Shown piece after piece: positions 12,261 to 24,991 of a stretch of 64,000 nucleotides of DNA; positions within the stretch are counted from its first letter, which is position 1, and each line of letters opens with the position of its first letter. The translations under genes were made by a program, and so were the position numbers. The stretch is from Zychaea mexicana (lineage: Eukaryota > Mucoromycota > Mucoromycetes > Mucorales > Lichtheimiaceae): NCBI RefSeq assembly GCF_025766255.1, contig NW_026516668.1, positions 787,542 to 851,541 on the forward strand. The letters run 5' to 3'. The notes beneath the pieces are model-generated. The model worked only from the letters and a program-made list of their open reading frames with translations. It was not told the origin of the DNA and did not search any database.

Positions 12261-14167
12261 CTAATGACCATCCAAAAGAATACTCTTTGAATGTGTGGGG
12301 ATATGATAAATGATATATGCTACTTCTCTCTTGAGTTCCTCACAATAGGTATTTAATGGCAAGTCATTATAGTCGTAGCCAACTACAGTGTATGTTAGCA
12401 ATCGGTAAGAACAAGAGATGTATCTATAGAATGGTGCAATGATCATAAAACTCACATGGATTTTCGATTTCGGCACCAATTGCTTCAATACCAAACAAAG
12501 TGAAGGAGACCAAGGCTACAATTGGGGTAACAAGCCAGGCCAAAGGGTTGACGAGTGCGAATGGCAAGAAGAAAATATACAGAATAACACCTTGCTTACT
12601 GTAGTAGATTGTTGGAGATTATACATGTTGAGTACAGTTTCATCCGTCCGTTTGTAGATTGTACGCAAAAAAAAGAAGGACTTACAGGTGGATGTTGTAC
12701 GCACGAGGCACCGGTGTGGTAGAGATACGTTCAAAAGCAGTTAACGCGTTGACTAGTGTATCGAGCGATGATGTGACGACCGAAACAAAGTTGGATTCAA
12801 TCTTATTGCTACGTTTGGCTTGGTTTACGTACAGTGCGACAAGAAACAGGATTTCCAATGGCAAAGCGATATCTGCATCACCATGGTCTGGCAAGTCTTC
12901 CTCTGAGGTGAACACCGCCTGATGGGGGCGATGTTGTGTGTTGTTGTTGTTGTTGTTGCTGCTGCTGCTATGGTTACCATTATGGGACATGCTTCCGTAG
13001 ACACCATGGACGATTGCTTCGTCATCATCATCTCGCTCTTTTGCAATACGTCGAAGGTCAGCCGTCGTCTTTGCGTACGCGAGATCCGAGTCGGGGAACG
13101 CTTCCCGAACGACTGACCGAGGAATATTGACAGCATCATTTCGGTCATCTGAGTCAAGTTCGGCGTCGTCTTGCTTGTACTTTGAGGGTCGCAACGAATG
13201 GTACAGGGAGACAATGATCGGTACGGCTTTAAAGAGTCTTCGCTTCTTTTGTTGACTTGCTGCTGCTGCTGCTGCTGCTGCAACAGGTGCATGCGTGACA
13301 CTGCAGGGTACCCAGCCAGGCGGAAGTAGCGACTTGAGATCGTCATAGTCTGTGCCGTATTCACCGCGCAAATGATGCTTTGTGGCAACCATAAAGGCCA
13401 GCAAGAGTTTCACGCAGCGCATCTTTTCCACATGATCACCATGCGATTGCTCGGGGATATTGATCCACACTTGTCTTGTAAGATTACGAATCGTGGCCAT
13501 CACCGTTTGGATCAGTTTGCGACCTTCCCAGTAGCGGTCATATGCAGTGTTTACACGGAATGCCAGCAGCAAGCCTAGCGCGACAGAGACAGTTGACACT
13601 AAAATTATACAGAAACGGTCAAGTCTCCCTACCTGGTACTGTAGCACATATTGCCTTACTAGCACCAGAAAAATTTTTTACTCCTTTTCTCTACGTCAAA
13701 AAGGGCTTACGTACAGACAGAAACGGGAACGTCCATTGCAACGCCGAATTGCAAGTGGAGTACGCACACAATGCACGAAAACAGGGTTGTGACAACAACG
13801 CCTGGCAGCGTGTTTAACAGGACCTTTATTAAGTGTGTGTAGCTTAGTTTTTTACGTCCTCCGCAACCGAACCGTTAGAGCTTAAAGAAAAACACTCCAG
13901 CATTTACCGATCCTCGCCATCGCAGAACATCAGGATAGGCAAAATGACCTGACGCTCCACGCCAAAAGTTCTTGCCCGTTGACTTGTTTAGTAGGGCTGA
14001 TATATTCGGTTTGAGTCAACTGGAAAATATCGCTCATACACACATTTGTATATGTATAAAAACAGTCGCTTTCCAGCACACACATCCACGGCATTCAACC
14101 AAGTATACAAAGCTGATAGAGAGAAGAGGCTTTTACCTTGGTAAGGTGTTCCTAGCCTGTGCGCCAT
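12261..14167 (-). CDS. Bestrophin-like (UPF0187/RFP-TM) anion channel
   Basis: Predicted membrane chloride-channel-family protein of 468 aa. Six exons: 14137-14167, 13908-13996, 13715-13823, 12686-13598, 12456-12598, 12261-12382; all phases close. Diagnostic segments: PDVLRWRGS before the first membrane helix; a hydrophobic helix (residues ~45-70); then VALGLLLAFRVNTAYDRYWEGRK at ~82-104, the family hallmark. Late helices are LEILFLVALYV and ILYIFFLPFALVNPLAWLVTPIVALVSF, followed by FGIEAIGAEIENPFGYDYNDLPL, where acidic residues resemble the bestrophin Ca-clasp region. A low-complexity insertion (Ala8 near 182-190, Asn6 near 291, Asp/Glu runs) occupies ~180-315. The 31-nt first exon is inferred from phase and a good donor. 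Ion selectivity is not shown by the sequence. Confidence 0.85.
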
Positions 14168-14697
14168 CGTATAGTAAACAACAGTAAAAAAAGAAGGCCC
14201 TTATTCCCTCTTTCTCTCTCCCAAAATAAATATGTGTGTGGCGCTTTCTACATACACACTCGCATACACTAACAGCACAGCACGACAACCATGGCTTGAA
14301 AAGCATAGTTCGCCTATTCTCCTTTTATCCTTTTCTTTTTGATTTTAAGATGACATTGACAAAAAATATATCCAGGGCATGAAGCCTTAGATGCATGGTT
14401 AAAGGCATCCTCAGTGATTAATCTGGATTTTGGGTACTTTATATTCCCTGTTCTTTGCTTGTTACGAAAGAAGGCCACTTTGGTGGAACCAATGGACCAT
14501 CAAAGTTGGCAGGTAGCAAGGGTTGGTATTAAAGAAAAAGAATTTTTTTTTTGGCGTATCGTTCCACGTTATATAGGCACGTTGAGAACAAATCTGCGTG
14601 TGTAAATTTCAAGTGGCGTTTTAATGTTTTGTTTGAGCTTTGGGAGGGGTGTGTGTGTGTTTACATGTGATGGGTGAATTTTGTTGTGCGTGTGTGG
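14168..14697. other. Intergenic between two minus-strand genes
   Basis: Promoter of the bestrophin-like gene and 3' region of the nucleoporin gene. It contains a GT run at about 14650-14660. No coding signal was seen. Confidence 0.5.
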
Positions 14698-17600
14698 TTA
14701 TGAAGCAGACGGGGTGAGGCTCGTCTCAAGGGAGCTAATCTTCTCTTTGGCTTCTTGTACGAGAATTGCCCTAGCACAAAGACCCATGTTAGTATATCAC
14801 CGATTAGATAGAATCATGCAAAGAGAATGGGATCGGTAGGATGTATAACTTACTGTTCATCCAACACCTTTCGTACGCTAGCCAATTGTGCCGAAGAAAG
14901 CTGGGGTTTCTTTTGTCCGCCAGTACCACCAAGCGCAACGCCGCTGAACTGTGTTTTCCGCGATCGTAAAGTCGATACCTGGGATTGCATCTATGTCATA
15001 TATTCATTCATATAAACTTAGCGACAAGCCTTCCTTTGTATTTACTTTACATTTGTGGATGATACTAACCAATCCGATTCTTTCGAGATATCCTCGATCG
15101 CCGTCAAGCGTTTTCTGGATCTCTTGAAGCCCTTCAAACCACTTTTTCTCCTCGTTGGACATGTCAGGCAGATAGCTGCCCAACACTTTGCGTAATACAC
15201 TATCGATGCGCAATGCAAGCTTGCCATGACTCTGTGCTGCTGCTAGTATTTTGTCACGCTGTTCATCCTGGATATGTTGCTGTTCCAAACGATCACAGAG
15301 TTTTCGGATATCTTCAATCTGTCGAGTAAGTTCCATTTGTTGCAAAGCCAGTCTAACGTAAGAAATTATCAAAATGAGTACACCTGGAGCGATCCCTTCT
15401 TTGATACAAAACACACAGAGATAATGTTTCTCTTACCGTTTTTCTGTCTTCATCTTGAACTTTGTGAGCTCCTTAATGCTTCCATACAGTTTTTCGGTGG
15501 TTTTCTGCATGAACAACAACGAGTCTTCAGTAATAACAATTTCTTTTTTGCCTGCATATTCCGGTGGAATGACAATCTTTGGCGGAGCGGCGTCAGTCGA
15601 GGGTACAGTGAAGGGCGACTTGGCGAGCAAGGAGGCACCATTGGATACCGTATCGTTGTCGGATTCGCTGGAAGTATATTGCTTAGACGTATTCAAACCC
15701 GTATCTACACCGGATTGTCGAAGACCCAGCTCCACAGTGGCAAGTCGGTATGAGCGAGGAAGCGCAAGTATTGAGTAAGTCAGGTAAATGTCCGTGATAA
15801 TAACAATGCCAAGCAACGGGACGTCAGAGCTATTTGAGAACAGATCGTAAAATGAACTTCTCTCACATCTTTTTTTTTTCTGGTAAAAACCTACTTGGCC
15901 ACCGAAGATTCAATCAGACATTTAACTTCAGCACTGTTATCCTTGCCAGACCATTCTTGCAGAGCACTGGTGAACTCGTTACGATTTGTTGTTGAAGCAA
16001 ATGCTTGTTCAAGAACCGCGAGATTGTCAACAAGCTTCGTCAAGGCCAATCGATGTAATCCTCCTCGGTGGTATGCATAGTAGGTGTCACTGTAGAGCGG
16101 ATCAAGTACCAGCCCCACAGATGTGGGTGTCTTTACTTTTAGGTCGATTGTCTCATGAACGGTTGCCTTTGGCAATATGTCTGCAGAGAACAGGAACACT
16201 CCGAGCTACATATTTCAAAGAGAGTATTTAGCTGCCTGTTTCAAGTTTGAGCATGGTTATAGGTACAGCTTAAGGATAGAAAGGGATGAGGAAGGGTGAA
16301 AAACCTTACCTGATATTTCCAATCGTTTTTATCAGTGATAGTGGTTGGCATTAGCCACTGTGGATCGATTTCGGATTCAAGGATATGGTTCTTAATCTTG
16401 CCGTTTGTGTATGCCATGGCGATAATGTTGGCAGGTTCAGCCTTGATAAAGAGTATGTCACTGACTTCGTTTGAATTACTATTTAATTGTGATTTTCCTT
16501 CAACCCGGAAAGGTCCTTGTCGTTGGATAGGGAAGGGTATACATGCATCATTGCTCTTGACAGCAACATTGTCCCCATCCACTGGCGTAACCGACTCCAA
16601 AAGGTCGCCAAGCCATTGGGATTGTAGTCTCAGTAGATAATACAGCGCCTTCGATTCCAAGTCATTCTCATTATCCATCTTTTGTTCCAACAGACGAGTC
16701 GTTTTGGCGTCCACCACACAAGCAAGGGTCTCCAGATGCTGATTGCGGACAACGCTAAGATTATATTGATTTACCTTTAGTGAGCCCCCTCAAGGATGTT
16801 GAATTCACCCTTGTTCCCTTGTATTTATCCAAACTGATAAAGAGATAATGCGTACCTGTTGAAGGGAAGTACTGGGCACAGAGCATAAGTATGACCATTT
16901 CGCAGGGCAAAGTATACTGTGAATGGCTCCCACGCGCTGCCTTCTTCACTTTTGCCACCCAATGTGAAAGTAACAGCTTCTTCTTCCATTCCAAGTCCAT
17001 CGTCTAAGGTAATACCACGGCTAGGTCGGCGGCTAGCGGCACTGTTTTGAAACGATGGTGATAGATCGTACAACTGCTCTGGCTCGTCAATGTTTCCGCT
17101 GACATCGAACATACTAAATCATAAAAGACACACACAAAGATACATAGCCTCTTTGTTAATACCTATTGTTCCTGGAACCATTGATAGACCATCTTTTAAA
17201 TAAAGTTCCTTACCGTAATACGCTGTCAGAGCTGAGCACCATGATATGAGTCTTTGTTTCACTCAGTGGATGCCACAATGCTTTCACAACGCGTCTGCTT
17301 TCGCCGAAAATTTCTTGGCCCACCGAAAACGTTTTGCATTCAACATGACCTTCAGGCGAATAGGTAGTCGTAGGGGAAAAGCCAGACGGAGGCAAACAGA
17401 CGATCGAAAGTCGTTGCTGTCCGCACACAGCAAGTAAGGTACCGGTGCTGTTGACAATGAGTGATTCAATTCTGAAATCAATTGTAGGAGTCGCCAAAGT
17501 CTAGAACATTAGATTTCACACACGCAAATTCAAGCAACAACAGTTTAGAATGGGTACCATTTCCTTATAATTCTTGTTCTTTAAAGTTTTTACCGAGCTT

Positions 17601-17923
17601 TATACCTTGTACGGAATTTCAAGCAACCATTTTGTATCAGTTTTACCAGCATCAATAAACTGAGGCGCAATGTTGATCCATGCATCTTTGACTTCGTTCA
17701 AATCGAGTAAACGCAGTTGAGATCCAACGGCAACAATCAGATCGTTGCCTCGTAGAACAATGACACGCGTATCATACTGCTGCGCAAACGAATCGAACTG
17801 ATTGGCGCGATCAAAGGTGTGTGCGGCTTGTGCTGATTCGGCGGCCGTTAGCTCGAAAATGCGATGGCTTCCCAAGTATTCGAGCCAATCGTTAGGTAAT
17901 ACGGCGATATGTTGGCTTTTCAT
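14698..17923 (-). CDS. NUP82: Nucleoporin Nup82/Nup88 homologue
   Basis: Structural component of the cytoplasmic face of the nuclear pore, acting in mRNA and ribosome export. Nine exons: 17606-17923, 17214-17500, 16856-17113, 16310-16754, 15895-16205, 15437-15829, 15070-15352, 14854-14978, 14698-14770; 830 aa with every phase matching. The N-terminal ~480 residues read as a WD40-like propeller (RVIVLRGNDLIVAVGSQLRLLDL, VVKALWHPLSETKTHIMVLSSDSVLRMFDVSG, WEPFTVYFALRNGHTYALCPVLPF), as in Nup82/Nup88. Residues ~600-800 are helical coiled coil (QMELTRQIEDIRKLCDRLEQQ), the segment that joins the Nup159-Nsp1 complex in yeast. The identification rests on this architecture and the conserved GHTYALCPVLP context. 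A TTATATAA element lies about 100 bp upstream. Confidence 0.85.
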
Positions 17924-20900
17924 TATTGTCGAAAAGTTGGAAAAAAAGAAAGGGGAGGATTCAGAAAAGACAGGCAGTCAAACCTGAACAGAAAGAGAAA
18001 GAGAAAAAGAGTATGCCGCGTTATATAAACCAACACCGCCAGCAGGCCCCGTTTGATTCAATAGAGGTGGCGCGCTTGAATTTTGACTCGCTTTTCCCTT
18101 TTGTACCCCCCCCCCACCCCCATCGCTACAAAATACTTGACTAGAGCCTGCATAATGCAAGCGGTTCTATATAACAGTAAGATGCCGTCTGGTTGGTGTC
18201 AAGCACACAATAGATGATCTCATACACTCATAATGATATGTACTGGATGGCTTTGACTGTTGAGAATGTGCCACATACAGGGCAAGTACACACTAAGTCG
18301 GCTGCTAATATATAAAAAAACACTGCATATATGTATAAGAACTAAGCCAGAGAAAAAGCTTACCGTCATTTTAAGTTGCAGCAGCATTAAAGATGTATTT
18401 GGGAAGATTCAAGCGAACGGGGCAAGCAGAATATGATCCATGTTGTGCTACTGTAAATAGTACATCTGTCTTTTAGGTAGCCGCCGCAAACAGCATTATT
18501 AATTTTCTACATAATAAGAACAATAAGAGAAATTATTCATATAGGATCTGTGTGATTATATTGATGATATTGCTGTGTTGTTGTGATAATGCTATGGATA
18601 TCTGTACATACTCTTGCCACCAGAATCAGGAGAAGGGATATCTACGTCTGTGATTCTGATACCATGCTCCTCTCGCCGAGCTGTGGATGCCACACCCATG
18701 CAGTTGTTCCAATATGCTACTAACCCTATCCACTGAAAGAGCCCTGTTTGACTGTCTGCCGCCACCAGCCGCGAAGAAAAACAATTGTATTGGTTATGAT
18801 GGCACCACAGAGAAAAGTTTGGGTGTGTTGGGTACTGGTGATGAGGAGGATGAAAAAGTAAAAATATTTCACAAACGCGTGTAGCATATGAGCAATTTTT
18901 ACACGCATGACCGCAGATAGAATGCACCATGCGTCTGTTCAATCCCAGTATTGGGGACAACGACACGTTAATCTTATCTTACATCTTTCTGAGATATTGC
19001 ATCGAAAGAATGCTACTTGATTTAAAAAAGCGTAATATATACATGAACAATTAGCACAAAACTATTGTTTGTCACATCATTCAAGCTGTACTACACGCTG
19101 CAACCCATAAACGTACTGTGGGCCCGTAGAATTTTGCTCTTTATCTTTATCCCTCTTGTGGCTCTTCCTAACCACCACCTTTCCGTCGGATACAACAATA
19201 ATCGCCATTCTGTTTGCATGTGCTGAAAGTGGGGTTCTTGAGTTGGACAACGGAGGTATTAAGCCTCCCGAACCCCCCATTACTCTTGTCGAAAGAGTCA
19301 GAGCTAGAATCACAGAAATTTACAAGCGACAGCTACACGTCTGCATGTTGTAAGGTCGGTCAGAGGACGATCTTGCCACCTTTGGCATCTTCATCAATGG
19401 TGCGTATAAGTTAAGTGCGCAAAGGTGATGAGTCTTACTAAGTTTGCCTTTTGACAGGTTTCACCACGAATGCTCATGCCTCCAACACCACAAGTAATAA
19501 GTATCAGTGTGATGATAACGCATACCTCCCCGTTACTAACATCATGTAACAATATTCTGAAATGAATAATGTAATTCCTTGTGAGATTTGCTGGCATGAA
19601 AGGTAATAAGCTCTTAGCACTTGCTCTTGGAGTTTTTTTTTGGTTGTAGGCGACAAAGGTGTACCTTTTTTGCTCTGCTTAGCCATGTATTTATGGTGAG
19701 TACCATTCCCGTACCTAACCAAATCCGTGGTAACCTCAACTTTTCCAACATCGGAAATGCAAGACTGTAGACTTCCTTCTTGAAGCTCATACAGACTTGT
19801 TATAGAAATAACGAAATAAAACAACAAACTACTTCGCCAGTTTGTGCATAGCTGTTGCCTTTATCTTGTAGATTTATTATTACCATTACACTTAAGAATA
19901 GAATTATTGTATTAATATGATATTCATGAGCTCTTTCTGATAACATTGTGTTTAAATAGTGATGAAATAGGTTGTATACGCTCCAACATTTCAAAAGTAA
20001 TCGATGTTGGGGTTTTCATCGTATCAACACTATGTACTACTATTGCTTTGCATCAGTGGCATATGCTCTCCAGAATATAACACCTCTAAACATCACTATG
20101 GTAGATTCGACAAGTACTTGGGACGTCAACAAGTATAAGCTACCATATGAAAGGCTGATGGAATGGAAAAGAGGATGCTATAGTATCCAAAACCATATCG
20201 CGGCTTCTTCACTCTCTATTATAGAAAGAGTAGGGTCGTTACATGTCATCTCTTACATTTTCTTTTACTTTCACATTCTTATTTTCAGGGACTCACCCAA
20301 GTCAAAACGCAGACCTGAAAAGACGTCATGTTTTCAGGGCTTGCGTGGTGGCGCTCCTAACAATCGTGGTATTTAACTCAAATTGCTGTGTTAAATATAT
20401 AAAGAAACGGAAAAGGGCCCCTCGTAATTTTTTCTTTCACTCTTTTGGTAAGCGAGTTGGCTGTCCTTGTTATGTGGACTCATGTAACGCTTTGTCATTG
20501 ATTGCGCAGTTGTAAGTCGGCTTTTGATAGCACCATCACGGTATCCCACTATGTGCCATAAAAGAAGACTCGCTGAAAGAAACTTTGGGATCTCTCCTAC
20601 CACCACTACGCTTGCATAGAAACTGCCGTCTCTTTTTTTCAGTTATACAATGCTAGGAGACTGTCATTTTTTTTTCATTTAGCACGCGTTTTCCCATAGC
20701 CGCCAATGTTTATATTGCACAGGATGTCATTAAACCTTTTTCTGGTCTTGCTCTTGATGCCCTTTGAAGCGGAAATACAAAGTGTTGCGATAAAATGATA
20801 CGAACAACGTTTAAAATAGTTCAAGATAAGAACACAAGGTCTCATGACGACAGCCAATATTATCAACTGTATGTATAAAAGAATGTCCATATATAGTAAA

Positions 20901-22658
20901 CAATAACAACAGGAGCTCTAAATATGCGTTTTTGCCTGATCCGCATAGCATATACTAATAATTGATTTGTTGTTAAATCACTCATACAAAGATACATTCA
21001 AAAAAATGCTGATAGTGCTGCATGGTCATCATTCCTATGCACGTAGAGATAGTAACAGTAAAGCGAAAATTTGAGCTTTATACGTGTATAATAGAGACAT
21101 ACTTCTGAATGTTCATTAAACTGATCAAGCAGTATGAGCAGCAGCGGCAGCAGCAGTACATCACAAGAGGTGCGATTCAAATATCATGATGATGATGATG
21201 TATGCAATAACAGAAGGCGCTACTATTAAACTTATTAAGCAGATAAACAGCCAAAAGCTATCGTCATACTATGTCGTACACAGGTTGCTACTATCCGTTT
21301 ATTATAAGCCAGGGCCATGCGTTTCGCTCTAAAAAAGAAGTATACTGGAGACGAAGGGGTCTCCGGAAAAATGATGTATCACGCGTACGGTGATACAGTA
21401 ACAAAATCCAGTTTGTGTGCGTGTGTACCGTACCTGTAAAGCCGTCGTTGCTAAACCAAGCAACTTTATGTTATACACCATTTGCAAACCCCATCGCCTT
21501 TTCGTAACAGTATGTATGTGGTATCTAACAACATTAATAGTAATGTTATTGTAATCAATGTACAAACATGCTACGTTACACATTTGTATTCGCACACTTA
21601 GTGTATCTTCTTTATAATGGCAGCAACACAATAACAACTTTATCCAATGATAATCCCCTAACAAGTGTACATTCACAGAGAGGTCTAAAATATATGATTT
21701 ATTAGGAACGATTACGGTTCTTATTATTTTTGGGGAAAAGGGGGCTAAGTAGGAAACGATGCTATAATGACGACGGAATAAAAATGTGCGACGTGTTCAG
21801 TTGTACTGTATTAATACATTCATGGTCTATTAATGTTTCAGGAACACCGTGCTATATGCGACAACAACACGGTGACAAGAATACAAAGAGGCGAGCAGGA
21901 GTATGCAAGGTATACTGTTGTTGTTGTTGTAGTACCAATGTATCATATCAAGAATGTCAAGATTCAAAACAACATGATGCGCGAAGGAAAAACATGGCCA
22001 GCGTAACGTTAAAGAAAACAACACACTGGTAACAGAACAGGATGTGAGATCAGATCTGCGAGCGTGCCTATTTTGTGCAAGTATGTAATATGAAAATAGC
22101 CAAATGTTAATATAGCCGCGTATGGAGATCGTTTGTTGTTGTTGTTGTTGTACCTGTAATGCAATCTCCAAAGTATGTCGCATAGAACCAATCTAAATAC
22201 GTGAGGATGAGAAGTAACATGGTATGTTGGTGCAGAACCACCTGTGTGCTATCGCATAGCCCATACTGCACCACTGCCCCCCAAAGAAAAAGTATAGTAC
22301 GTCAGCTATTTTGTGTCGCTTTTGAAACGAGAAGGAGATGGTAGTTCCACAAAAAGAAACTAGTGTTCCTTTTCTCTTACATCAGCCGTGTACTTAACGT
22401 TTGGGGAACCCAAGAGAATAAAAGAATACGCGGTTGATGGTGTAAGCGAGAGTGAGAGTGAAGCGTCATCCCCCCCATTCCCTTTTCTTTCCAGCTGTTT
22501 GCCACCCAGCCACGCTAAGAAGACGGCGAGTTTGCAACTTTCCTCTTCCCTTTTGCTCTTTTCCCTGTCCCTCTCTTTCAAGCGCTCTCGCTTCTCACGC
22601 AACTTTTTTTTTGGTCTTTACTTCTTTTCTATTTCTCCTAGAAGGATTCTTGCTGTAT
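17924..22658. other. Gene-poor AT-rich intergenic region
   Basis: About 4.7 kb without an acceptable gene. It includes a TTATATAA element (18021-18029) serving the nucleoporin gene, a C-homopolymer tract near 18108-18121, one copy of a dispersed repeat (about 19310-19830), ATG-triplet and TTG-triplet simple repeats (about 21185-21200, 21915-21930, 22133-22150), and a CT-rich stretch (22465-22640) that is the probable promoter of the next gene. Confidence 0.55.
19310..19830. repeat. Dispersed degenerate repeat, copy 1
   Basis: About 500 bp that aligns in the same orientation with 38938-39432. Shared landmarks in the same order are CTTGCCACCTTTGGCA, GTTAAGTGCGCAAAGGTGATG, AAGCTCTTAGCAC, GTGAGTACCATTCCCG and AAACAACAA. 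On the minus strand both copies show traces of one protein (SCISDVGKVEVTTDLVRYGNGTH here), broken by stops and shifts. It is probably a decayed transposon-derived or multicopy gene; the family is not recognised. Confidence 0.7.
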
Positions 22659-24482
22659 ATGCTGCATGTTCCTTCCACACCCATCCCTGAATCCACAGGA
22701 ATCCCCGAATGGTCTCTTTCCGCCGACGAGCAGCAACACCACCACCACCATCACCACCCGCAACAGCTGAATCGCCATGACAACGGATATTTCCACACTG
22801 CAGGTGACAATTTCTTCTTTCTCCATCAACATGACGAACACCACGACGACCACCATGCCTACCATGACCAACACCAACAACAGCAAATGCCACCACCTCC
22901 AGCTCCGCCGCCACAATTACCACCTCCTCTTATGGAACCATGCATAGGCGAAGACGACGACGTCTTGGACGAATACCACAACAACGTCACGATGGATGCA
23001 ACCTACGAAACCGCAACCCGTATTTTCTATGCAACGATGCAAAAGTTCGCTAAACAAGGGTATCATCGACGGTCATTCTTGGAAAGCTGGCACTTGCACA
23101 GCATGTATTCCAAGTCGCAACAGATCCTATTGGGCATTCCCAACGCTCAATCCATGGTGTTTTTGCAAGGGGACGATTTTATGTTCACGCCGCAATTGGT
23201 GCCGCAGGAAATGGAGTTTGATTGGGAGGAGCAACAGCCGTTGAGTATGGCCGATGATGGCGTGATGGTTATGACTGCGCCTGCGCCTGAAGTCATGGAT
23301 GAAAATGCATGGATGCGACAACAGCATCCTAGCATCATGGATGATGAAGATGAAGATAATGATGATGATGAAGTCGACGACGACAACGACAACGAGAATC
23401 AACACCATCATCATCATCATCATCAAGTCGTGTCAGCAGCATCGGCTCCGACAGCCCCTGATCTTCAGCTTCATCATCATCAGGCAAGTTACATTGAAAA
23501 ATGTGGAGAAATAAGGGATAGAAAAACAATAAGCGTAATGTTTGCGTAATGTGAAGCTGTTTCTTTCTAAATCATGTATTTGTTGTTATTGTTTTAGATT
23601 GATTTGGTGAATTGGTACCGTGCTGGTAATCCTCCGCCGCCATCGACCATCATGGAACATCACGACGATGACGATGACGACCTTGATAACAATAACAACA
23701 ATAACAACAACATCTGCAACGAAACGAATGATAACGCTAATAGTTATTCCAACCGTCATGAAACGTTGATGGATAATGAGCCTCCAACGATGGATGGCCA
23801 CGTCTCAAAACAATTCGGAGAACCAGTAGAGGGGGAAGAGGAGGAAGAAGAAGACCAAACAGTAGAGGAGCAGCCATCGCCCAAACCCTTATGCAACAAC
23901 GGGGAAAAGGGCAAAGAAACAATACGAATAAACCCCGAAGATTACACCAGCAGCATCGAAAAGGACCTGTCGATCCACGACGTTGCGGAAGAATGCACCA
24001 CTGTCTTATCATATCAATCATTAGCCGATATCATTCCACTACCACCTCCATCCACTACACCAGCGCATCTTCCACCGCCTGCAACGGCAGCGACCACCAC
24101 AACAGCTTCATCCTATGGAAGTACTGTTGCAGAAAGAAGTCTCCATCGTCATCACTACCAACACCAACAACGTTTATTGTCACATCAGCATCTTCGACAG
24201 CAACAACGAGAGAACAAGAACGATCTAGCACAACGATTACTTCAATATCCGATTTTGCGCTCATCAGATCGATTGGCCAATGCTGTGTTGGAAGCCTTTG
24301 AGTTGGCAGAAGAATTAGCGAGTAGCAAGGCAAGCTTCTTTGGGTTCTTGCTTTACTTCGTGCGCATCTGGCAGGTGCTTTTCTTGTGCGCGGAGTCACT
24401 GATCTCAATACGAAGACGGTCGCCGTTACCCCCGTTTCACCGCGAACCGCGTAAGGTTTCGAGTAACGATGAAATGGTATAA
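22659..24482 (+). CDS. Unrecognised His/Asp/Asn-rich protein with C-terminal hydrophobic segment
   Basis: Two exons, 22659-23483 and 23598-24482, give 569 aa. The intron (23484-23597) begins GCAAGT and ends TTTTAG, so it is a GC-AG intron; the phase is 0 on both sides. Low-complexity runs are His7 (twice), poly-Asp/Glu, Asn8, Gln and Pro tracts. Between them are ordered-looking blocks: VTMDATYETATRIFYATMQK with KQGYHRRSFLESWHLHSMYS (about residues 110-150), IDLVNWYRAGNPPPP at the exon junction, and DLAQRLLQYPILRSSDRLAN followed by AVLEAFELAEELA. An aromatic hydrophobic stretch (FFGFLLYFVRIWQVLFLCAE) near 520-540 could be a membrane helix. A 45-nt in-frame segment (24330-24374) could be a very short GC-AG intron but was kept as exon. 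The start was chosen as the first ATG after a CT-rich promoter. No family was recognised. Confidence 0.65.
23484..23597 (+). other. GC-AG intron
   Basis: The donor reads CAG|GCAAGT and the acceptor GTTTTAG|ATT. No GT donor in the neighbourhood joins the two open frames in phase. GC-AG introns are a known minor class spliced by the major spliceosome. Confidence 0.65.
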
Positions 24483-24991
24483 TACCCGCAGGCGCTTACA
24501 CACACACGACTTTCTCTATAACCATCCTTCTTATATCACCACTACTCACATATTGTATACACACTTATCGCACACCGCTCTAGCTCTCTTCCTTTCTGAA
24601 TATATATTTATATAAATATTATATATACACTACTATATACATACCCACCTAACCCCCCCTGGCACCCACCACCCTCAACGAATGCAAAGAACACGCTCAG
24701 ACTTCTCGTTTTTTCCCCTATTTAGTCTTTTTTTTATACCTATTCTTATTCCGTAATATCTCTGCAATCGAAAAAGTTGTCGATTTAAAGTATAGCATAA
24801 CAGTTTATAATATTATTACTAAAATATTATATCACTATAATACGGTCTGAACATCCGATAACATGGTCAACATTTTATACATGGGTTTTTTGAATCGTTT
24901 TTATCTCATGGATTGTTTGGGGAGAAATGGATCATACACTTCCTTTACTCTTTCCTTCACATATACTCACTTGAATACAACAACATCAAAG

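Noticed and set aside
13599..13665. Continuous reading of the bestrophin-like exon from 13665 upstream of its acceptor
   Set aside because: A donor GTACGT at 13714 and an acceptor TTTTAG before 13598 join VPVSV to LSTVSVALGLLL in phase, matching the family better than the retained LVRQYVLQYQ text.
18592..18966. 124-aa minus-strand frame (FQWIGLVAYWNNCMGVASTA)
   Set aside because: Isolated, Cys/His-rich without motif or plausible introns; adjacent DNA is AT-rich and non-coding.
22618..23426. Antisense frames rich in Val/Met/Ile opposite the His/Asp-rich gene
   Set aside because: ATG/GTG-rich antisense of CAT/CAC/GAT repeats; no independent coding evidence.
24330..24374. Possible 45-nt GC-AG intron in the unknown H/D/N-rich gene
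   Set aside because: In-frame either way, no branch site, and shorter than every other intron in the window; needs RNA evidence.
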